Positions 1 through 9,794 of a stretch of DNA of 64,000 nt are shown in pieces. Positions within the stretch are counted from its first letter, which is position 1. Each line of letters begins with the position of its first letter. The notes beneath the pieces were generated by a model that worked only from the letters and a program-made list of their open reading frames with translations, was not told where the DNA came from and made no database searches. A program made the position numbers and the translations under genes. The DNA is taken from NCBI GenBank assembly GCA_002731275.1, contig PCBK01000019.1, forward strand, positions 1 through 64,000, read 5' to 3'. The DNA comes from Deltaproteobacteria bacterium (GTDB taxonomy: Bacteria; Myxococcota_C; UBA6777).

Positions 1-191
1 AAGGATGTCGCTTGCGACATACGTATTGCCATGAGGGATTGTGTCGTGTATTCGGGTGCACTTTGCGAAGACACAAGTGCAACTGCCCCTGGATCAGCAT
101 TCGAGTTTCCCCCGCGTATACGGTATAAATGCTCTCTCTTCCAGAGGATGGAGAGGTTTGTAGAAAGAGGTGATTGCAAAGTGCCCCAGGA
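1..191. other. Window edge, no gene recognised
   Basis: This stretch lies downstream of the reverse-strand rhodanese gene. Forward frame 1 is open from base 1 to a TAG near base 201, but its translation (Cys/Arg-rich) resembles no family I know and it would overlap the end of the rhodanese gene. I see no convincing RNA gene, hairpin terminator or promoter. It could hold the tail of a gene starting outside the window, which cannot be judged from here. Confidence 0.4.
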
Positions 192-749
192 TCAGCGATA
201 GCTTTTGGATAACATCTCACCCCACCGTGGATTATAGGGATGGACTTTGTGTACGTCTTTGTCCCCTTTTTTCAGTACACGCCCCTCATTGGCCCAGCGA
301 AAGATCGAACCTTCCAAGTTATAAACCTGCTGAATACCTGCTTCATGAAGCCGCTCAACGTATTTGGCCGAACGATAGCCAATCGAACAATACAACACGA
401 TCTTCGTTGGTTTGTGTTGTTTGATATGTTGGATAGCCTCTGACACGTCGGACTTTGGTAAGACGTGAATGGCATTGGGCAGGTGACTGACTTGGTACTC
501 TTCAGGTTTGCGAATGTCGAGCAAGAGGATCTTCTCAGAAGGGTCTCGTAACCACTTTGCGAGGGTCTTTGTCTCAACCTGTTTCGCGTGAGGGAATTGC
601 GCCCGTATGAGCCATAAGACAAGGGGCCAGCGAGTCTGTGGCGCAAAGTAGAAAGTCGCACCCAGCGCGACCCCACCGACACCCAATACACCCACTGACC
701 ACTTGAGCCACCTGGACGCAAGAGTTCGAAACTTCGAAGACTTTGTCAT
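192..749 (-). CDS. Membrane-anchored rhodanese-domain protein
   Basis: A 185-residue protein with a basic N-terminus and one hydrophobic segment at about residues 17-36, followed by a single rhodanese domain (about 55-160). The active-site loop CSIGYRS begins at Cys121, and the domain has the usual LLDIRKPEEY segment near residues 76-85. Single-domain rhodaneses carry sulfur as a cysteine persulfide; the substrate cannot be read from sequence. The start codon overlaps the stop of the upstream transporter gene by four bases (ATGA), so the two are probably translationally coupled. The domain probably faces the periplasm, but I infer topology only from the anchor. Confidence 0.88.
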   Translation of the reverse strand: MTKSSKFRTLASRWLKWSVGVLGVGGVALGATFYFAPQTRWPLVLWLIRAQFPHAKQVETKTLAKWLRDPSEKILLLDIRKPEEYQVSHLPNAIHVLPKSDVSEAIQHIKQHKPTKIVLYCSIGYRSAKYVERLHEAGIQQVYNLEGSIFRWANEGRVLKKGDKDVHKVHPYNPRWGEMLSKSYR

Positions 750-2620
750 TTCGTCGCCGCTTGCAGCAGACTTAATGTGATGTCAAGTAAGGCTCCACCT
801 GCGATCACACCGGCACATATCGTCTCTTGGTTCTGGACGATGATGCGGTTCATGATGTGAGAGTCCTCCTTCCAGTTGCGTCCTGCGAGCCAAAAGAGGA
901 GGGAGCCGAGGAACATTGAGAGGCTCATATAGAAGGGCAAGACAAAGGCCAAACCGACGCCAACAGCGGAGACAGGGAACTTCCCTTTTGTCGCGATCTT
1001 GAGGATCTCAAAGACGATCCCCACGCCCAAGCCGATCACCATCGCCCACAAAGCAGTCGAATGAAGAGAGCTGATTCCTTTTGTGAGGATCTGTGCAACA
1101 CCTACCCAGATTTTGGCCGAAATCATCGGCATCTCAGCACCACCAAGCCGTTTGACATCGCCACCGATCAACATAAAAAAGACAGGTGTCGCGACGAGTC
1201 CACCCGCGATAATCCCGAAGATATGTCCGATCGCTTGCTGACGAGGTTTGGCACCGAGCATGTAACCGGGTTTGATATCCATCAACAAGTTGGACGCGTT
1301 ACCAGCGACTTCACCGTTGATCCCCGCGGTCATGACGTTGGTCGTGATGTTGTTAGGGGAGATGACCGCGTAGGTCAATTGTGTCAACTTGCCGAGCGCT
1401 CCTGTTGGGGTGATACCTGTCAACCCTGTGGAGTGGACGGCGATCACTGTAAATACGAAGATAAGGGGGAGCGCGATCATGCCCATCAAGATGCTGACGC
1501 CAAAGAAATAGTGCGTCAAGAGCACGACAACTGTCCCCATCAGCGGAATCCCAATCAAGAAGACACGCATAGGCAGTTCGATGTGTTCGAGGACGTCGGA
1601 CTTCTCACCTTTGCGAAACAGTTGGGTGAAGGAGTCGACGATCATCTTGGGTTTGCTGAAGAATGAAAACAGCGAAGCCGCTGTCATGATGGCGACCCCG
1701 CCCCACAAACTCCAGTAAGAGATCTGGCGGAATCCATAGTGCCCACCCTTAGGGAGAATAATGCCATTCTTGATCAGGATCGGGGCGAGGATAAAGTAGT
1801 TGACGACCGCACCGACAAACAGTGATAAACCAGTGCGAATCCCCATCAATCCGCCGAGTGCGAGCATGACGACGTCGGACTCCAGGCGGATCGTCAATTC
1901 TTTGAAGGACACACCCATGATCTTTGGGTGAAAGAGTTTGTAGACGAAGTTGTCGAGGTGATGGGGGATCATCAGAAAGGCGAGCCCAATTTTCTTCATC
2001 ACAAACGAAGAGGAGAGGATCTTGTACAGTGCGCTGAAGCCGGCGAAAGAGAGGAGCACCTTGATCTTGAAGGCGCCTTCTTTGGGATCATCACTGTGCA
2101 GGTCGTACATCACAACGCCACAGGCTTTTCCTTCTGGAAAGGGCATCTGCTCGTCGTTGATGTAGCGCTTTTTGAGTGGGAAGGCGAACAACACACCGAG
2201 CATAGACACACACATCGTCCAGAGCATGACTTGCCAGACAGGGATGAGCTTGCCCGTAATCATCATATATGCCGCAATACTCGATACAAGTGGACCTGTC
2301 ATGTAGCCTGCGGCGGTCGCGATCGATTGCATCGCGTTGTTCTCAAGGAGCGTAATTTCCGAACCCATATTCAGCTTGGCGATAAACTTGAAGATCGCAA
2401 AGGACATGATGACTGAGGTGATCCCAACACCGAGTGTCCAACCCGTTTTGATACCAATGTACAGGTTGGTCAGGCTCAACAGGCCACCAAGGAGCATCCC
2501 TGTGAGTGCCGAGCGCACGGTGAGCTGTGGCATGTCCCCTTTGTAGACATTTTCGAGCCACCAACGGTCCTTCTCCTCTAAGGTCATCGTGCGGACCTGT
2601 TCTTCTGTAAGCTGCTGCAT
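746..2620 (-). CDS. OPT-family oligopeptide transporter
   Basis: About 624 residues of mostly hydrophobic sequence with some 14-16 predicted membrane segments, the size expected of prokaryotic OPT transporters. Recognisable family stretches are the N-terminal block following TVRSALTGMLLGGLLS and the later EVAGNASNLLMDIKPGYMLG segment. The family takes up short peptides or peptide-like metal chelates by proton symport; the substrate here is not predictable. ATG at 2620 is preferred over a TTG one codon earlier because AAGGAG lies six bases upstream. It is the first gene of a two-gene unit with the rhodanese protein, with which it overlaps by four bases. Confidence 0.9.
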   Translation of the reverse strand: MQQLTEEQVRTMTLEEKDRWWLENVYKGDMPQLTVRSALTGMLLGGLLSLTNLYIGIKTGWTLGVGITSVIMSFAIFKFIAKLNMGSEITLLENNAMQSIATAAGYMTGPLVSSIAAYMMITGKLIPVWQVMLWTMCVSMLGVLFAFPLKKRYINDEQMPFPEGKACGVVMYDLHSDDPKEGAFKIKVLLSFAGFSALYKILSSSFVMKKIGLAFLMIPHHLDNFVYKLFHPKIMGVSFKELTIRLESDVVMLALGGLMGIRTGLSLFVGAVVNYFILAPILIKNGIILPKGGHYGFRQISYWSLWGGVAIMTAASLFSFFSKPKMIVDSFTQLFRKGEKSDVLEHIELPMRVFLIGIPLMGTVVVLLTHYFFGVSILMGMIALPLIFVFTVIAVHSTGLTGITPTGALGKLTQLTYAVISPNNITTNVMTAGINGEVAGNASNLLMDIKPGYMLGAKPRQQAIGHIFGIIAGGLVATPVFFMLIGGDVKRLGGAEMPMISAKIWVGVAQILTKGISSLHSTALWAMVIGLGVGIVFEILKIATKGKFPVSAVGVGLAFVLPFYMSLSMFLGSLLFWLAGRNWKEDSHIMNRIIVQNQETICAGVIAGGALLDITLSLLQAATK

Positions 2621-2740
2621 CAAGTTCTCCTTTGTAGTGGGTTGATCAATCGGTCACCATCACCATTGGTGATACGGCTCGCTATGTTCCCCAGTTTTCA
2701 GGAGGATTGCAAGTGTCTTGAGGAGCAGAAAGTCACTTGC

Positions 2741-3775
2741 TCACAAGTCGAGTTTGGAGAGCCGAATATGAGAGGGGGTATAGAGGATGTTTGTATTGGG
2801 GAAGGCGCGTTGCACTTCTTGATGGTGTTCTTCCAACGTTGGCGGAAGATGTAGTCGCGTTAGGTGTTGTAAGGAGTGCTTGCTCGGAAGCTGCGTTGCA
2901 AACTCGGGAGCGAAATAGTTGCCGGTGACGTCGAGAACCTTAAGCTTACGGAGGCCGGGGCCATCGCAGAGTTGTAGAAAGGTCCCTCTGTTGAGTCCGG
3001 TGTTTTGTACGAGTAAATAGGTGAGGTTGTCGAAGAGCTCTGCGTGGAAGCGTTCGACAAATTGTGGATGGAGAGCATTGTCGGATAGATCGAGATAGGC
3101 GAGGGGGAGTGGACCGAGCGCATGAACAAGATTCGTCGCGAGGGGTCTTTTTAGCTCACAATGTTTGAGCGTCAACGCGCGGATATGTTCCATGTGTGGG
3201 GAGACGAAGAGCGCACGCATGCCTTTGCTCTCGATGGGGCAACTGTGTAGATGAAGACCTTTGAGGCTGGACCACCAAGGATGATCGAGGCACAGCTCCA
3301 GATGTTTTTGATGTTTGATCAATTCTTCAAGGACTAGATGATTAGGGCCTTTGAGTGTCAAGAGCCTGTCATCTTCATACCAAGATGACAGGTGATGTTT
3401 CTCATTATATGGACTCTCTATGTGGAGCAGGCTCAACTGTTCACATGGGGCGTTTGCTGCATGTAGTAAGTCGATGAAGTACTCTGGGGAGATTCTGAGT
3501 TCTCCTATCTGGCCGAGCTTTGCCAGCTCTGGCATCTTTTGTAGCCATCTGCGATAGCGATCTTGCTGGAGGATCAGCGGACGTCTGTTTGGATCGGCGG
3601 AGAAGTGCCTGATGGTGTATTCTACAGCGTTTTGGCGTGTGACCGGATCCTTACACGATTCGAGCAGGTCCTGGATGTAGAGGCGCTTTATGCTTTTGGA
3701 GAGCTTGCCATATTCGTAGACCGCGATACGCAGCTGCTGAAAAAGTGAAGTGTCATCCATACAAGACCTCATCAT
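2741..3775 (-). CDS. Leucine-rich-repeat (RNI-like) protein
   Basis: About 344 residues, no signal peptide. The N-terminal third is helical and polar; from about residue 150 onward there are irregular leucine-rich repeats of the ribonuclease-inhibitor type, such as LKGLHLHSCPIESKGM, LAYLDLSDNALHPQF and LKVLDVTGNYF. Such proteins in myxobacteria often carry a short N-terminal companion domain, and the N-terminus here may be a divergent one. It probably binds a protein partner in the cytoplasm; no enzymatic motif is visible. The start is ambiguous: ATGATG at 3775/3772 follows AGGA, and another ATG at 3760 follows AGG; an upstream TTG at 3832 would run into the divergent neighbour's leader. Confidence 0.7.
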   Translation of the reverse strand: MMRSCMDDTSLFQQLRIAVYEYGKLSKSIKRLYIQDLLESCKDPVTRQNAVEYTIRHFSADPNRRPLILQQDRYRRWLQKMPELAKLGQIGELRISPEYFIDLLHAANAPCEQLSLLHIESPYNEKHHLSSWYEDDRLLTLKGPNHLVLEELIKHQKHLELCLDHPWWSSLKGLHLHSCPIESKGMRALFVSPHMEHIRALTLKHCELKRPLATNLVHALGPLPLAYLDLSDNALHPQFVERFHAELFDNLTYLLVQNTGLNRGTFLQLCDGPGLRKLKVLDVTGNYFAPEFATQLPSKHSLQHLTRLHLPPTLEEHHQEVQRAFPNTNILYTPSHIRLSKLDL

Positions 3776-3868
3776 TTTATCCTGGAAATAGATTACATAA
3801 AGAGTATTGTTGGAGATATGAGTACAAGTCAACAGTCCAATCTTTCCTTTTGCTGGAGGCGTTATGTG

Positions 3869-5005
3869 ATGAAGAGAGCGTTACATCTGTGTGTGTTTGT
3901 ATGTGTAGGGTGGGTACTTTGGCCACTCGGGAGTGTCGAGGGAAGCAAGTCAAGGGTTTACTCTGAGGGGCTTCATCAATTATCTTTGCTCGCGAGCTCC
4001 AAGAAAGAGGTCCGTGAGCGAGCAAAGGCGTACTTTCGGAAACATCAGGCGAGAGGGGTCTCTGTGTTGATGCTGGGATTTCGCCATCACAAGAGTTTTC
4101 TCGTGCGTAAGGCGGCTGCGAAGCTGCTCGTCACGTTGAAGCCCAAGACAGACACCTTCCTTGTGCAGATGGAGCGTGTTGTCCGTCATGGGACGTCCTT
4201 TGAGATGCGTTGGGGGACGAAGATCTTGGCGGCATCTGGACCAACAGGGAGAGCAACTGTAAAGAGGCTGCTCAAAGCCAAACGGCGAGAGGTTTGTAAG
4301 TATGCGGCGCTTGCGCTTGCACCTCCGAAGGCATCCAATGCGAGCAAGTCTGCCGCGAAGAAAAAAATGAATGCTTCTTTGAAGGCGAGGAGAGCACGGC
4401 GTAAACGGGTTTTTCGTAAGTTGAGCAGGAGAATGATTCTTTCACTGATAGCTGCAAAGGGCCCATCCTCAGGGAACCCAATCATGAATGTCATCAAAGG
4501 TAACAGTGTATATAGTAAAAACCTGGACGCGGCGTTACGTCGGTCATCGGGGGTTGCTGTGTCAAAACACACCAACAAGGCTCGAAAAAAGACGCAGCGT
4601 ACTCGTCGAGGTTCAGGGCGAGTCGCATCTGGTGGTTTGGGAAAGACCCAACAGCAGAATGTTCAGGTCGTCTTGGGGCGCGCGAAGATTTTCGGTGGGC
4701 TTCCTCGCAATTTGGTGAAGCGTGTCTTTCATCGTGCCATTCGTAAGTTCGAGGGGTGTTACAGCAGCAAGCTGGGACGCTCCAAAAAGACATTCACGTT
4801 AAAAGTCGCGATCAAGTCGAGTGGGCGTGTCATGTTTGTGAAGAGCAGCAAACACGCCTCAAAATACGCTGCTGTCGTCTCTTGTTTGCAAAGACAGACC
4901 ACGTCCCTCCGCTTCCCTGCTGCAAAAAGCGCCTCGCTCGTGATTGTCCATCAACCCATTACATTCACTCGCAAGAACGCAAAGAATCCGACAGTCAGAC
5001 CGTAG
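3869..5005 (+). CDS. Exported HEAT-repeat protein with AgmX/PglI-type C-terminal domain
   Basis: A 378-residue protein with a signal peptide (about residues 1-26), two or three HEAT-like helical pairs (about 30-155), a Lys/Arg-rich linker, and a C-terminal domain (about 271-370) with the AgmX/PglI signature: an amphipathic helix, a CY pair at about 297, a beta strand, then a second Cys followed by RFPA. In Myxococcus, domains of this type occur in gliding-motility proteins and resemble TonB C-termini. The start at 3869 is set by GGAGG nine bases upstream. It is the first of four HEAT genes on this strand and shares its domain plan with the next one. Function is unknown; an envelope scaffold is inferred. 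Confidence 0.75.
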   Translation: MKRALHLCVFVCVGWVLWPLGSVEGSKSRVYSEGLHQLSLLASSKKEVRERAKAYFRKHQARGVSVLMLGFRHHKSFLVRKAAAKLLVTLKPKTDTFLVQMERVVRHGTSFEMRWGTKILAASGPTGRATVKRLLKAKRREVCKYAALALAPPKASNASKSAAKKKMNASLKARRARRKRVFRKLSRRMILSLIAAKGPSSGNPIMNVIKGNSVYSKNLDAALRRSSGVAVSKHTNKARKKTQRTRRGSGRVASGGLGKTQQQNVQVVLGRAKIFGGLPRNLVKRVFHRAIRKFEGCYSSKLGRSKKTFTLKVAIKSSGRVMFVKSSKHASKYAAVVSCLQRQTTSLRFPAAKSASLVIVHQPITFTRKNAKNPTVRP

Positions 5006-5116
5006 GAGGGAGAAGAGGACGCTAGATGGGGGGACTTTCTTGTTTGCGTCTTTTTCGTTAAGATACCCGCACATGTTCGCAAAAAAATAGAACACATGGA
5101 TAGGAGAGCTAACAGT

Positions 5117-7195
5117 ATGACACCACGGACGCGATCGTCTCGGCCCATCAACTTCATCAATGCCCACCATCATCGGACCTTCTCTACGTGTACAGGCCGT
5201 CGACGCCTGTTTGTAGGGTTATGGGGGCTCGTGATGTGTGCTGTTCTTTTGTTTGTTGAGAGGCCTGTTTCTGCCGCATCGAATGACGCTTCCGATCTCT
5301 CCATTACCTACACGATTGGACTGGAACAGCTCAGTAAGCTCGGTGCTCTAAACGCAAAGGTCAGGAAGGCCGCGACCTCTTTCTTCCTTCGCAATGGCAA
5401 AGTGACGATCCCTGTGCTCTTGCTCGGATTTGAAAAACACGAATCGCCTGGTGTGCAACGCAGAGCCGCAAAACTCCTGCTCAAGTTGAAGCCGACCAAA
5501 GTCGCTTCGTTGAAAGCGCTAGAGCGTGTGATGAGCAACAGCTCTGTGCGCAAGACGTGGTGGGCGTCTGAAATGCTTGCGCAGGCAGGGCCGGCTGCGC
5601 GACCCTTTCTCGCGAGCCTGCTGACTTCAAAAACTACGTATGCCAGAGGATATGCTACGTTTGCGTTAGGACACTTGCAGGGCAAAAAGGCACCGCTCTT
5701 GAAAGACTTGGAGGTTGCTCTCTCCGACTCCTCTGCCGCCGTCCGTTGGTATGCGGTGATGGGTATCAATCGACTCTCGTGGCCCCACGCTAATGTCGTC
5801 TCCACATTGCAAAATGCGCTCAAGGATAAGAACAAGTATGTTCGCTACGGGGCCATCCTTGGTCTCTCACGGCTTGGCGAGGTCTCCAAACCTGCCTGGG
5901 GGCAGATGTGGTCGACGTTTGTTTCATTGGCGAAGACGTTGCATGTGAAGCATCGACTCCGTCTCGCTCGGGCTGTCTCCGTGATCAAAGGGAAGACAAC
6001 CAAAGAGATCCAGGCGGTTGTACTTACCTATAAAGAGACAAAAAAGAAGTCCACCAAAAAGAGTCCAAGCAAAACATCTTTCCGCTCTGATGAGCAGTTT
6101 CCTGGCCGTTCTTTGAGTTGGAGGTTAGGTGGACCTGCGTCGATTTTTAACCTCGAAGAGAGTCGGAAAAAAGGCGTCTATGGGCTCTTGGGAGGCTCCG
6201 GTAAACCAGTCATTCGCGCACGAGGATTTGGTGGTTCATTCGGAGCTTCGAAAGGCTCTCTTCTCGGAAGTTTGCGAGGTATTCGAGGCATTGGCACAAA
6301 GAGAACTTCATTTGGTGTCCGCATGAGGGGGCTTGGGAAGCTCGGTACCGTTGGACGAGGTAGGGGGGGTGGAGGGTTTGGCTATGCTAGAAGGAGAAGA
6401 CGCAGTCGCGTAAAGGTGGTGATGGCAGCTCCAGTGATCTTTGGGGCGCTCTCCAAAAATATCGTGAAGCGTGTGATGCGTCGATACAAGTTGCGCTTCA
6501 AGTACTGTTATGAACGACGCCTTCTGAAGAAACCAACACTCTCCGGGAGTGTGCGCTTTTTTCTTCGAGTAAACGCAAAGGGGCGTGTCTCCAAGGCCAA
6601 ACTCAAAAGAACAACAATCAATGACGCGTCAGTCGAAAAGTGTTTGACGAGGCGTTTCAAATATATGCGTTTTCCGGCTCCAAAAGGTGGTGGGATCGTG
6701 CTCATTGGTCAAAAGCTGACCTTCTCTACACAAACCAAAAAGGTCTCGGCGCGCAACAAGAGACGTCGCAATGTTTTGAATAAACTTCGTGCTGCTCGAC
6801 GTAAGCTCACGAAAAAGAGACGTGTCGTCCTGCCAGGTGGGGTCGTAAATGGTGTCGTTGGTGGGCCGTTGACTCGAGCTCTGACGCCTCCGAAGATCGG
6901 GCGACTGAAAAAGTCTGACATTGTGAAGGTGATTCGTCGTAACATTCGCCAAATCCGCTATTGTTATGAGCGCAGCCTGAGGCTTGCTCCCTCCCTCAAA
7001 GGCAAGGTCGTGGTTCGCTGGATGATTATGGCCAATGGGCGCGTGAAAGGCGCGAAGGTCGCGTCATCGACTCTAAAGAACAAACGTGTAGAGTCTTGTT
7101 TACTCCGTCGTGTGCTAAGATTTCGTTTCCCAAAACCAAAGCCTGCAGGCCTCGTCACGGTTCGTTATCCGTTTATCTTCCGACCCTCCAAGTAG
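5117..7195 (+). CDS. Exported HEAT-repeat protein with two AgmX/PglI-type domains
   Basis: About 692 residues. A long basic N-terminus precedes a signal-anchor-like segment (VGLWGLVMCAVLLFV), then HEAT repeats to about residue 310, a Gly/Arg/Ser-rich low-complexity stretch (about 360-435), and two AgmX/PglI-type domains at about 437-540 and 592-692. Each has the CYER motif and a second conserved Cys followed by RFP. Start 5117 follows GGAGAG with good spacing; an in-frame ATG at 5096 is possible. The order of HEAT, basic linker and AgmX matches the preceding gene, so this is a paralogue with a duplicated tail. The paired Cys could form disulfides in the periplasm. Role unknown. Confidence 0.75.
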   Translation: MTPRTRSSRPINFINAHHHRTFSTCTGRRRLFVGLWGLVMCAVLLFVERPVSAASNDASDLSITYTIGLEQLSKLGALNAKVRKAATSFFLRNGKVTIPVLLLGFEKHESPGVQRRAAKLLLKLKPTKVASLKALERVMSNSSVRKTWWASEMLAQAGPAARPFLASLLTSKTTYARGYATFALGHLQGKKAPLLKDLEVALSDSSAAVRWYAVMGINRLSWPHANVVSTLQNALKDKNKYVRYGAILGLSRLGEVSKPAWGQMWSTFVSLAKTLHVKHRLRLARAVSVIKGKTTKEIQAVVLTYKETKKKSTKKSPSKTSFRSDEQFPGRSLSWRLGGPASIFNLEESRKKGVYGLLGGSGKPVIRARGFGGSFGASKGSLLGSLRGIRGIGTKRTSFGVRMRGLGKLGTVGRGRGGGGFGYARRRRRSRVKVVMAAPVIFGALSKNIVKRVMRRYKLRFKYCYERRLLKKPTLSGSVRFFLRVNAKGRVSKAKLKRTTINDASVEKCLTRRFKYMRFPAPKGGGIVLIGQKLTFSTQTKKVSARNKRRRNVLNKLRAARRKLTKKRRVVLPGGVVNGVVGGPLTRALTPPKIGRLKKSDIVKVIRRNIRQIRYCYERSLRLAPSLKGKVVVRWMIMANGRVKGAKVASSTLKNKRVESCLLRRVLRFRFPKPKPAGLVTVRYPFIFRPSK

Positions 7196-7244
7196 TCGCG
7201 TCTGACGTCCTTATCCCCTCAACTCAAATGAAAGGTTTTGCTCG

Positions 7245-9698
7245 ATGAAGCCGGAGCGATGTATCTTCCTGTTGTTGTTGGTCAGTGCATTGTTATGTGC
7301 TGGTTGTCCTGCCCATAAAAGCGACGTAGAGCGCTATATCACTGATCTGAAGAGCCGCAGCTCGATCACCCGGGAGATGGCAGCCCAAAAACTCTCGAAG
7401 ATGGGTGACAAGGCGCTGCCTGCGCTACCCGCGTTACGTATTGCCGTTGTCTCCGATAAAAATAAGAAGGTTCGTCGTTTCGCAGCGCGTGCGTTGGGGA
7501 ACTTCAAGGAGAAAGGTGCGCCTGCGATCGATGCGCTGTGTAAAGCCCTCTATGAACCCGAGAGTTCTTTGCGAAAAGATGCGATCAAGGCGCTCGCCTC
7601 GATCGGTCTCGCGACGCTCCCTGCGATGAAGAAGATGCTCTTGCAGCCCCATGTGATCGGACGTATCTCAGCGACTTCTGTTCTTGGGCGCTTGGGGAAA
7701 CCGGCGCTGCCACTTTTGAAGCAGGCGCTCAATGATCAGGTTGGACGTGTCCGTTACGGTGCAATCGAAGCCCTCAAGCGAATAGGACCCCCTGCGCTTC
7801 CTGTCGTGTTGGACGCGATGGATGATCCGCACGACAACATTCGCTCTTATGTGGGTTGGGTCTTGAGCAAACTCGTCGTTGAAGGATTGAAGCAGCAGCC
7901 TGCGCTCGAAAAGAAAACGATCGCGACGCTGAAGAAAGCGCTGCGCAACAAAGAGAAGAAGGTGCGGATGTACGCTGTCCACACAGCGGCTGCGCTCGGA
8001 AAGCGTGCAAAGCCACTGCTTGACGCGCTGATCAAGGCTTTACAAGATCCCCGGTGGTTTGTTCGCAAAGGTGCAGCAGGTGCGCTTGGAGAGTTGGGTA
8101 AAGATGCGCGAAAAGCCGTCCCCATGTTGGCAAAAGCCCTCCATGATGGCACGTGGGATGTGAAGAAACAGGCTGCACGTGCGCTGTTTAAAGTGGGTGG
8201 TCCACATGTTGTACGTGAACTCTTGCGATGGCGACGTCACCCTAATAAACGCGTCGTTGCGTATGTGCTCCAGGTGATCGGTTGGATGAAGGGGCGCGCA
8301 AAGCGCGCAAAGCGCGCGCTGGTCTCCGCGTTGAATTCACCCCATCAAGAGGTCCGACGTGCAGCAGCGCAATCACTTGTATGGATCGGCACTTCGGCTT
8401 TACCTTCGCTGCTGCGTGCGCTCAAGCATCGCAAGCTCCACGTTCGACAGGCCGCAGCTTGGGGATTGGGCAAGTGGCCGAAGCCCAACAAGTCTATCGC
8501 TGCCGCGCTGACAAAAGCACTCGAAGACAAGGCACCACGTGTCCAATATGAGAGCGCTCATGCGCTTCGTCGCCTCGCGCCTGCATCGACTGCACAGGTC
8601 AAGGCATGGAAGGCGATGCTCTCGCAGAGTGATGCCAAAGCGCGCTACAAGGCGATCCGGGCGCTGGGGAGCGCAGGGAGAATCGCACTTGATGCGCTCC
8701 CTTCGTTGTTGTCGCTGCTGAAGAGCGAGGACAAAAAGACACGCTATCTCACGATGGACGCGCTCGCATGGCTAGCTGATGTCCTCCCTGTCTCTGCGCG
8801 GAGGGTCGTTGTGGAGACGCTCCAGGATTCTGATCCTGTCTTGCGTAAGAAGGCCACATTGGTCTTGCGGTGGCTTGGTCATGGTGCCTGGAAGGTGATG
8901 CCCGCGATCAAAGCCTCCATCAAACATGGTTCACGTCGTCTTAAACGTAATTTGATCGATGTCCTCGCGGAGATGGGGTCGTACAAAGACAACACTCTCT
9001 CGTTGATGGAGCTCTCTACGGAGAACGACAAGGACCTTCAGCTCGCCTCGATCAAGGCGCTCGCGAAGGTTGGACCGAGAGCCGTCTCGAAGCGTTCAGC
9101 CTCCAAGGCCTTTTTAAAAGACGTGATGGATGTCTTTGTCAGGGCGCTTGGTGACAGCGACAAACAGGTTCGAGTTGCTGGCGCAAAAGCCATCGGTGAG
9201 TTTGGCTCTAACGGCGCACCTGCGGCGAACGCTCTATGTAAGGCGACGAAAGATCCTGTCGCGTTAGTCCGTAGAGAGGCTGCAGCGTCCTTTGGTTGGG
9301 TGGGAGAGAAAGCCAAAGGGGGGCTTCCTTGTGTGCGCGTGCTGTTAAAGGACAAAGATCGGTTGGTTCGGCGAAACGCCGTCTTCGCGTTGAGCCAGCT
9401 TGGTAAGGGTGGGATCACACCTCTCCTCTCAGCGCTACGGGGACAGGACCGTTTAAACAAACACAACGCTGCGATCGCGCTCGGTCGGATGGTCGTCACA
9501 CCACAGAGGGACCACGAGGTGATGGTGGCGCTTCGCACGACGCTTACAGAGAAGAGACTCCCGAAGCGCATCAAGGACGCGATCGAGCAAGCGATTTCGC
9601 TTCGGGATACAGATGATAAACCTGGTGTCTTTTGGGTGCCTCACCCCCGTTCACCCACGCGCGAAACTTTTTCTCCTCAATCACTCCATTCTCGTTGA
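7245..9698 (+). CDS. HEAT-repeat lipoprotein
   Basis: An 817-residue protein built almost entirely of PBS-lyase-type HEAT repeats of about 38 residues (recurrent VRxxAAxALGxLG and ALPxLxxAL patterns). An N-terminal lipoprotein signal ends at LLCAGC (Cys21). AAAGG nine bases upstream supports the start. Such repeats make a curved solenoid that binds other proteins; no catalytic motif is seen. The lipid anchor puts it in the inner or outer membrane facing the periplasm. It lies 49 bases after the preceding HEAT gene on the same strand, so co-transcription is likely. Confidence 0.8.
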   Translation: MKPERCIFLLLLVSALLCAGCPAHKSDVERYITDLKSRSSITREMAAQKLSKMGDKALPALPALRIAVVSDKNKKVRRFAARALGNFKEKGAPAIDALCKALYEPESSLRKDAIKALASIGLATLPAMKKMLLQPHVIGRISATSVLGRLGKPALPLLKQALNDQVGRVRYGAIEALKRIGPPALPVVLDAMDDPHDNIRSYVGWVLSKLVVEGLKQQPALEKKTIATLKKALRNKEKKVRMYAVHTAAALGKRAKPLLDALIKALQDPRWFVRKGAAGALGELGKDARKAVPMLAKALHDGTWDVKKQAARALFKVGGPHVVRELLRWRRHPNKRVVAYVLQVIGWMKGRAKRAKRALVSALNSPHQEVRRAAAQSLVWIGTSALPSLLRALKHRKLHVRQAAAWGLGKWPKPNKSIAAALTKALEDKAPRVQYESAHALRRLAPASTAQVKAWKAMLSQSDAKARYKAIRALGSAGRIALDALPSLLSLLKSEDKKTRYLTMDALAWLADVLPVSARRVVVETLQDSDPVLRKKATLVLRWLGHGAWKVMPAIKASIKHGSRRLKRNLIDVLAEMGSYKDNTLSLMELSTENDKDLQLASIKALAKVGPRAVSKRSASKAFLKDVMDVFVRALGDSDKQVRVAGAKAIGEFGSNGAPAANALCKATKDPVALVRREAAASFGWVGEKAKGGLPCVRVLLKDKDRLVRRNAVFALSQLGKGGITPLLSALRGQDRLNKHNAAIALGRMVVTPQRDHEVMVALRTTLTEKRLPKRIKDAIEQAISLRDTDDKPGVFWVPHPRSPTRETFSPQSLHSR

Positions 9699-9794
9699 CA
9701 ACCTACACCTCCTCGTCTACCCTCCCTGCTTCGCTCGCCCAAAGTGGTTGGGTGTGTGGATAGATCTGTGATTTGCATCGACGAGGTTTTTTAC

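Noticed and set aside
1061-1666. Long open frame antisense to the OPT transporter
   Set aside because: Its translation is His/Asp/Arg-rich shadow sequence, and the reverse strand encodes a clear transporter.
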